From positions 9,400,307-9,464,306 of the forward strand of contig NW_023998415.1 of assembly GCF_014805625.2 (NCBI RefSeq): 64,000 bases of DNA, given 5' to 3'. The notes under the pieces were generated by a model. The model saw only the letters and a program-made list of their open reading frames with translations, had not been told where the DNA came from and made no database searches. Each line of letters opens with the position of its first letter. The stretch's first letter is position 1. Shown here one piece after another: positions 58,372 to 64,000 of this stretch. Both the position numbers and the translations under genes were made by a program. Origin of the DNA: Glossina fuscipes. Taxonomy: Eukaryota > Arthropoda > Insecta > Diptera > Glossinidae.

Positions 58372-61300
58372 TATTATAAGAACGGCATTCACGTCATTCC
58401 ATTGTGTTTCGCACAAATTTTCATAGTAAAAATTTTCAAGTTAAAATTTAGGCAAATTAATTTGTCAACAGATATAAATTTTTTTTTTTTTTTTTTTTTT
58501 ATAGTATAACCACGTGGGCATTATGCGAGGTCACTGTCATGTGTTATATGATTGCAATCATTAACAAAATAAAATGGATTTTTTTTCGTTTTTTTTTTAA
58601 CATTTTTTCAGAGAATTTAAGCATTGTTTTTTTTTTTTTTTGCTTTAAAATTCCTGTTCTCAGCCTTCAGTTGTTAACCTATGGCTGAACTTTATAATGC
58701 CGTGAAATACCTTGCAAAAATATCGATAAGTCAAATGTATCTCGGCCTCTCTTCGAAACGGTTTTCTTCACTTCAATCGAGATATTAAATACGCGTATAT
58801 ATATTTTTTTGTTAGAGCTTCATTTACATCTCCCCAGCCGATCTGGATTTAATCATTACTTACCTGACATGTCCTAAGGGTACATTAAGTTAACACTATT
58901 TGGCGCACTCATATATGTATTGGTCGAAAGAAGGAAATTGCTGAACATTCTCTACATCAAGACCCATTTTAGATAAGTTGTTGTATAAAATTTCGATGGA
59001 ATGGGTCAAGTTTTTGAATATTTTCTCGTAAAAAAATCCTTACAACAATTAGACTTTAATATGGGAGCTAAGTCTAATTTGTAGTATTTTATGGTAAAAA
59101 GTGGTCCAGAATACCAGCTTGGCATATAAATCAATGTATATATATTTACACTATTAATAATTGCTTACTCTAATATTAGGGCTTAATACTTTTTAGATTA
59201 GTTATTGAATCACAAACGAGAATTATCACGCTTACAGAACTTCTTGATAATAATTACAGTTCATATGATTCCTTTCGAAATTTTGGGCTCATTTAAGCGT
59301 AACTTGCTTGACAGACTTAGTCGTAACCTAAACACTTACAAAGCAGAAATAATAGATGTGGCTAAACGGATTCCCAATTTTACTCCAATTAGAATATCGA
59401 AGAGACTTTCTTTTGATCTGGTCTTTGATTTGAATATCAAGAATAGAATTTTTATTTTCGCTGCATACTTTTGAATATCACATTTATATCAAAATTTCCA
59501 TCCTCCCAATGTATTTGACACTTAAATACTTAGAGCATCGGTATTGAATGTTGGCTGTAAATGAAGATTTTCTGATATTGTTAAAAATATAACCAGCAAA
59601 GTTTAGAGCACCAAGAATAATTTAGCACTAACAACAAAGGATAGATTGTTATGAAATTGCATAGTTGCATAGTGCAGGAATTAAGAGAGTTCAAAATTAT
59701 TCACGCTTTCTTAAATGGGGACCGGCCGTTGAACATCTGCAAGTTTAGAATGTAATGTATTAACGTTTCTTTAACGGCAGCTTTCGGTGATTTCCAAAAA
59801 GCTTTTATGGATTACTTCTGAATAAATTCCAACGGCTATTACAGAAAAGCCTGCGAAATTTTTGAAGCTTAATGTTACGAATGGAGGCTCAAAGGAGGTT
59901 TAATCGGAATTTAATAAGACGACACTCAGTGCAAGCTATCGAAAGATTTTAAGTCTTAATTTTGAAATTAGTTACCGACTAGTTTTTCTCAATTTCGATA
60001 ATAATGGATAAGCTAGAACTTTTCATTATCGATAGCTTGGCCCAACTATTGTGGATCGTATGGTCCTCGGGTTTATTGCACTGATGGTGCGATTGATTTA
60101 ATTAAGAATAATTCATACAAAATTAAAAGAAGAATTAATTATGAACAAAAGTTTTTAATATGAAGCTACTTAATAGCGGTGTTGACGGTGTCGTCAATGG
60201 ATCCTTGGGGAAATATAATTTAATAAATGTCCCGTTATGTATTATCATTCTTAGGCGCAAGTTATAATTTATTTAAGCACCAGTCATATTTCCGTGAGAA
60301 CATGCTTCTCACGGAATACGATAACGTTTCAAAGGTTAGGTTTTACAAGTGCATTCATACACATTCGCTTAAGATATGACATATCGCTAGGCTCGCATTC
60401 ATTCTTGAGCTGATTTGGTCTTTACGGCGGAATTAATTAAATCAGATGAGAACACTGCCGCGGAATATTACAATTCTTCACTTATTTTCGCTAGAAAATA
60501 TTAAAAAATTAAACGCTAAAAATTAGACCTTGTGACCATAATAATAACGTCTAGATTGAGAATGAAAGCTCATGTGGAGATGCAATAAAAAGACGTAGGG
60601 ACAGTCTTGCTTAAATGAAAAAGATGAATCTATCGAAAGCAACTCGTTTTGCGTGTTGTACCCATCCACGTAAATTTAATATACTTTTATCGCAAATGAT
60701 GCAGGGCGTAAGTGGGCAGAATCCGAATATGGTTCAAGTGATATTTAGTGTTTATACATATTTTCCTTTTTAATCTATTATGCTATTTAGTCGGTTAACG
60801 AGATAGGCAGTAAATAGGTTTGCAAGATATATAAAGCACATGCTGGGCTGATAAGAATTGATCTGAGTAGGATAGAATACGTGCACACATACACACACTT
60901 TGATATCATTTATGGTTCGAAATAAAGATCAAATACCATTTGCCGCCGGCAACAAATCCAAAATAAATAAACTTGTACATGTAAATAACATTTAATTATA
61001 GATAATGAGTGAAAATGCAAGTTTAAATGTATGTTTATACGTAGTGAATATCTATCGTATATGTGCTAAATCAAATGCTAACAACAATTAATTAACTAAT
61101 AATAACATAATAAAAAAGCAAATCCCAAAGCGATACCAATTTGTAAAAGTTCTTTGGCATGATAACAGATTTGCATTATTTGATTATGTTTTCGTTCTTA
61201 TTATACATACACAAACGAAAGATGCGGGTATATTAAATTGATTGTTTGAGGCGCAGCATTAAAAAGCTTTTTCTGCTTTAAGTTATTTCAACAAAATGCG

Positions 61301-62030
61301 ATTTAGGGGCGACACGTCTAACTGCCACATGATTAACAATTGCCGTTTATGGTTCCCGATATGATGGATACCCAAGATTTTTGGGTAGATAAATAGAATA
61401 TTCTGATCTTGGACCCGCGATCGCGCAAAGAATGAATATTAATTTTGCGTTCACTTCTTGTGACACGCATTAGAATTAGCATAGTGCGTATATTTACCTG
61501 ATCAGAGTAAGATTATGACTCGATTTCATCTTGTCCATGGGTCTGTCTGATATTTGTTTCGCCTTGATAAATTGAAAAATCACAAGTAAAAAGGAAGAAG
61601 AAACTATACATGGCAGACATTTTAACATGCACCTAAAATGCATGGGAAAGCCCTTCATATCTTCAGCAAAAAGAAAGGTGTGATCTGCTACGTTACAGCG
61701 CATAAGATATGATGATATGACGAGTTTCGCGTTGATGCTTGCATTGAGAAAACCTTACTAAACTGTAAATATGTAGCGTTGACCTGCTCACCAAAGAATG
61801 GGATGGCTCCTCTATATCCGAAATGTTAGAATGAGGTCACGAGTATGGACCATTTCCATTATACTTTCAATTTTTCGTGCTAACCTTCCAATTGGATGGA
61901 AGTCCACAGTAGTAGAGTGACTAATACGGGGAAAGAGTGCTTCCTAAAAGAGAAGAAAGTCTTCCCATGTAAGTCCTCTGAATGCGAACCGTAAAAGAAA
62001 TATTAATGTGATATCCACGGGGGAAGGGGA
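58372..62030. other. intergenic region, no gene recognised
   Basis: It holds T runs near 58478-58501, a hairpin sequence at 60290-60316, an inverted repeat at 59931/60033 and a probable family-A tail ending near 60712 ('aatatacttttatcgcaaat' then 'gatgcagggcgta'). No open frame above 90 codons looks coding. Confidence 0.4.
60290..60316. other. perfect 11-bp stem, 5-nt loop hairpin sequence
   Basis: TTCCGTGAGAA, the loop CATGC, then TTCTCACGGAA. The stem is perfect and richer in GC than the flanks. There is no poly-T or coding context. It might be a structured RNA element, a protein site or a foldback relic. Confidence 0.7.
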
Positions 62031-62347
62031 GGGGGGGGGGGGGGGAGAAACACCGTTGACGTCTCGATATTTAAAAAAGAATTTTTTTTTTATTCTTATA
62101 TATTAGCTTGAGATGAGGATAGCAAATTTCTTATTTGCCATTGACCAATAAAATGCAAAATCAAATATTCTAAAGTACGTTTAGGCCAGTTACGTGTTAA
62201 AGATTAACGCGACCTGGTGTCAGAACGAGAGGAAAAGATAAATGTTTNNNNNNNNNNNNNNNNNNNNNNNNNNNNNNNNNNNNNNNNNNNNNNNNNNNNN
62301 NNNNNNNNNNNNNNNNNNNNNNNNNNNNNNNNNNNNNNNNNNNNNNN

Positions 62348-62378
<31 letters not shown>

Positions 62379-62580
62379 AGAAACTCCGTTGACGTCTCGA
62401 TATTTAAAAAAGAATTTTTTTTTTATTCTTATATATTAGCTTGAGATGAGGATAGCAAATTTCTTATTTGCCATTGACCAATAAAATGCAAAATCAAATA
62501 TTCTAAAGTACGTTTAGGCCAGTTACGTGTTAAAGATTAACGCGACCTGGTGTCAGAACGAGAGGAAAAGATAAATGTTT
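62031..62580. other. assembly gap with duplicated flanks
   Basis: A 15-G run (62031-62045) is followed by a 202-bp segment (62046-62247), then 100 Ns (62248-62347), a 31-C run (62348-62378) and the same 202-bp segment again (62379-62580), with one difference seen (acaccg versus actccg). This is most likely an artefact at a hard homopolymer, or two haplotypes joined end to end. The poly-Pro open frames here come from the C run. Confidence 0.88.
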
Positions 62581-64000
62581 TGTGCGATTTCCGCACTTCT
62601 ATATGAATGCATACATACATACATATTCATCATATTTACTAATAATAAAAGGCAAGCAATTTTAAAAGACGTAGAAAATTCAATAATCTTGATAAGCTCT
62701 CTCACAAGGACGAAGATTTTGTGTTATTATTAAGATTTAAATAAATAATCGTTGTAAGGTTATTCGAAGCATTGTAGTAGGTGTCAAAGGTCCTTGCTAG
62801 CCCTGTCACAAATTTTATTCATTTTACCAGAATTAATGGCTACTTTGTATCAATATTCTTAAGTTGATCTTATGTGTGCTCTCAGCGAAAATTTATCTCT
62901 TAGCAATAAAATCAAAATCAAATTGATGAACATTTCTCATGGCCACGAAGACACGTTAAACGATCACCTGCTACTATTCCTTTTATAATTATTATCGTAT
63001 TTCGCCTTCTCACAAAGGCACGCTTCGTTTGTAGCGTTTTTTCCGCACGTTGCTTATTATTAATCGGAAACGATAACGAAACGAAAAGTAGACGACGCAA
63101 TTGGTAAGTGGTTTGCATTCAATTATTTGTCAGTTGTTCGTCGGTAGTTTCAGTTGCAGTGTAATTGTGCCGTCCAGTAAGAAAAAAAGAAAAGAACAGA
63201 CAAGCAAAAAAAAAAAAAAATTAATCTATTTATGTAAAGTAAGTCGTCCTAACTTGCCTATCAATAGTTATATATATATATATATATTTCACTTATTTCA
63301 TGTATCTTTAGAAGATGAAGCTGCTCGGTTCTAAAATTTTGTAAATGAATTATTACGAGATATCCTCTAACAGATCAATGACCTACGTTTGCAAGTGTAA
63401 ACAATTTACGTGCGGTTACTATCGCGACATTAAAAATTTTGCGAATTTTGAGTACTTCCCTCGATATGTAACTTAAGTTTGCGCCCTGTGAATGTGAAAT
63501 ATAAAATAATATTGGCTTGAGTGACGTATAATATTAATTAACATTATCATAGAACCAGAGGTGTGCTATTCGGGTTGCATGTTACGTTAAACATTTCTGT
63601 AGCCGGATTAATGATAAAGAAAATTTCTAACCTTAGTCTGAAGACCATTCTTTAATCAAGAATGCCAATAACAGTCTCGAGTTGCTAATACGCTAATGCG
63701 GTTGCTTGTCTCAGTGTCTCCAGTAAATATTTTCTTCGAGCGAAATATTCCTTCTTCGCATCGTGATAAGTCATAGTATAAAAAGAAATATCTAAGAAAA
63801 GTTTTAGTTCACTTCTATTCTCACCACTTTGGAATAACTGAGGTATTAAAAAAAAAAATTTGACCAACGCGTAAAAGTTTTGAAGTACACAAACGAGATT
63901 TACGAAAGAGAAATTTCAAAAATTTGTACTTGCTTACTGTGCACGAAAAGGTATTGTCTAGAAGAAACCCAAGCTGTGGAAGGCCAGTTTCGAAAATACG
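62581..64000. other. intergenic region, no gene recognised
   Basis: Contains an A run near 63207-63220 and a TA tract near 63271-63287. Open frames of 60-77 codons have no recognised domain. A gene may start beyond the window, but nothing here supports it. Confidence 0.35.

Overview
The window is AT-rich eukaryotic nuclear DNA that looks like a brachyceran fly, plausibly a tephritid-type fruit fly. The reasons are introns of about 55-75 nt bounded by GTAAGT-like donors and pyrimidine-rich acceptors, an insect chitin-binding (CPR) cuticle gene, an insect-style claudin-like gene, and many dispersed repeats of the DINE-1/INE-1 (Helentron-related) type. These repeats carry the fly signatures of a 'ctataaagtatatat' block, 'ttcTTGATCAG', and runs of 'gtctgtccgtctg'. 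The species call is an inference. No bacterial, viral or organellar genes were seen. Most of the window is intergenic or intronic, with microsatellites and homopolymer runs.

Layout. 1-3997: no gene recognised. 3998-4738 (minus): a complete single-exon claudin/PMP22-like four-pass membrane protein. 4739-36300: a long gene-poor stretch with repeat copies of family A (about 10.06-11.26, 23.93-24.99, 31.9-32.65 and 35.66-35.92 kb) and family B (13.03-13.80 and 17.47-18.06 kb), a small TIR element, microsatellites and a 26-bp perfect palindrome. 36322-45424 (plus): the main find, an eight-exon gene reconstructed here from splice sites and reading phase. It would encode a secreted cuticle protein of about 1396 aa. 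Its parts in order are a signal region, a chitin-binding CPR domain, a Gly/Ser-rich low-complexity region, short GKY modules, a Gly-rich and collagen-like Gly-Pro-Pro region, a Thr/Lys-rich repeat region, and a C-terminus with short cysteine clusters. Its 3-kb second intron carries a fragment resembling an insect odorant receptor, cut by a family-A repeat. 46.9-51.4 kb: a nest of family-B repeats around a GC-rich, hairpin-rich island. 54.8-55.07 kb (minus): a tRNA-derived SINE with A and B boxes. 57814-58247 (plus): the last exon or exons of a Tyr/Gly-rich protein. 62.0-62.6 kb: an assembly gap flanked by a duplicated 202-bp segment. The rest, to 64000, holds no recognised gene.

How it fits together. 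Two cuticle- or extracellular-matrix-like products (36.3-45.4 kb and 57.8-58.2 kb) lie on the same strand with a repeat-filled spacer. The 57.8-kb exon starts in phase 1, as every exon from the sixth to the eighth of the large gene does. It could therefore be an alternative 3' end of that gene or belong to a separate neighbouring gene, and sequence alone cannot decide. The claudin-like gene lies far away on the other strand and appears independent. I did not find a convincing new multi-gene system. The most unusual item is the architecture of the chimeric cuticle/collagen-like gene.
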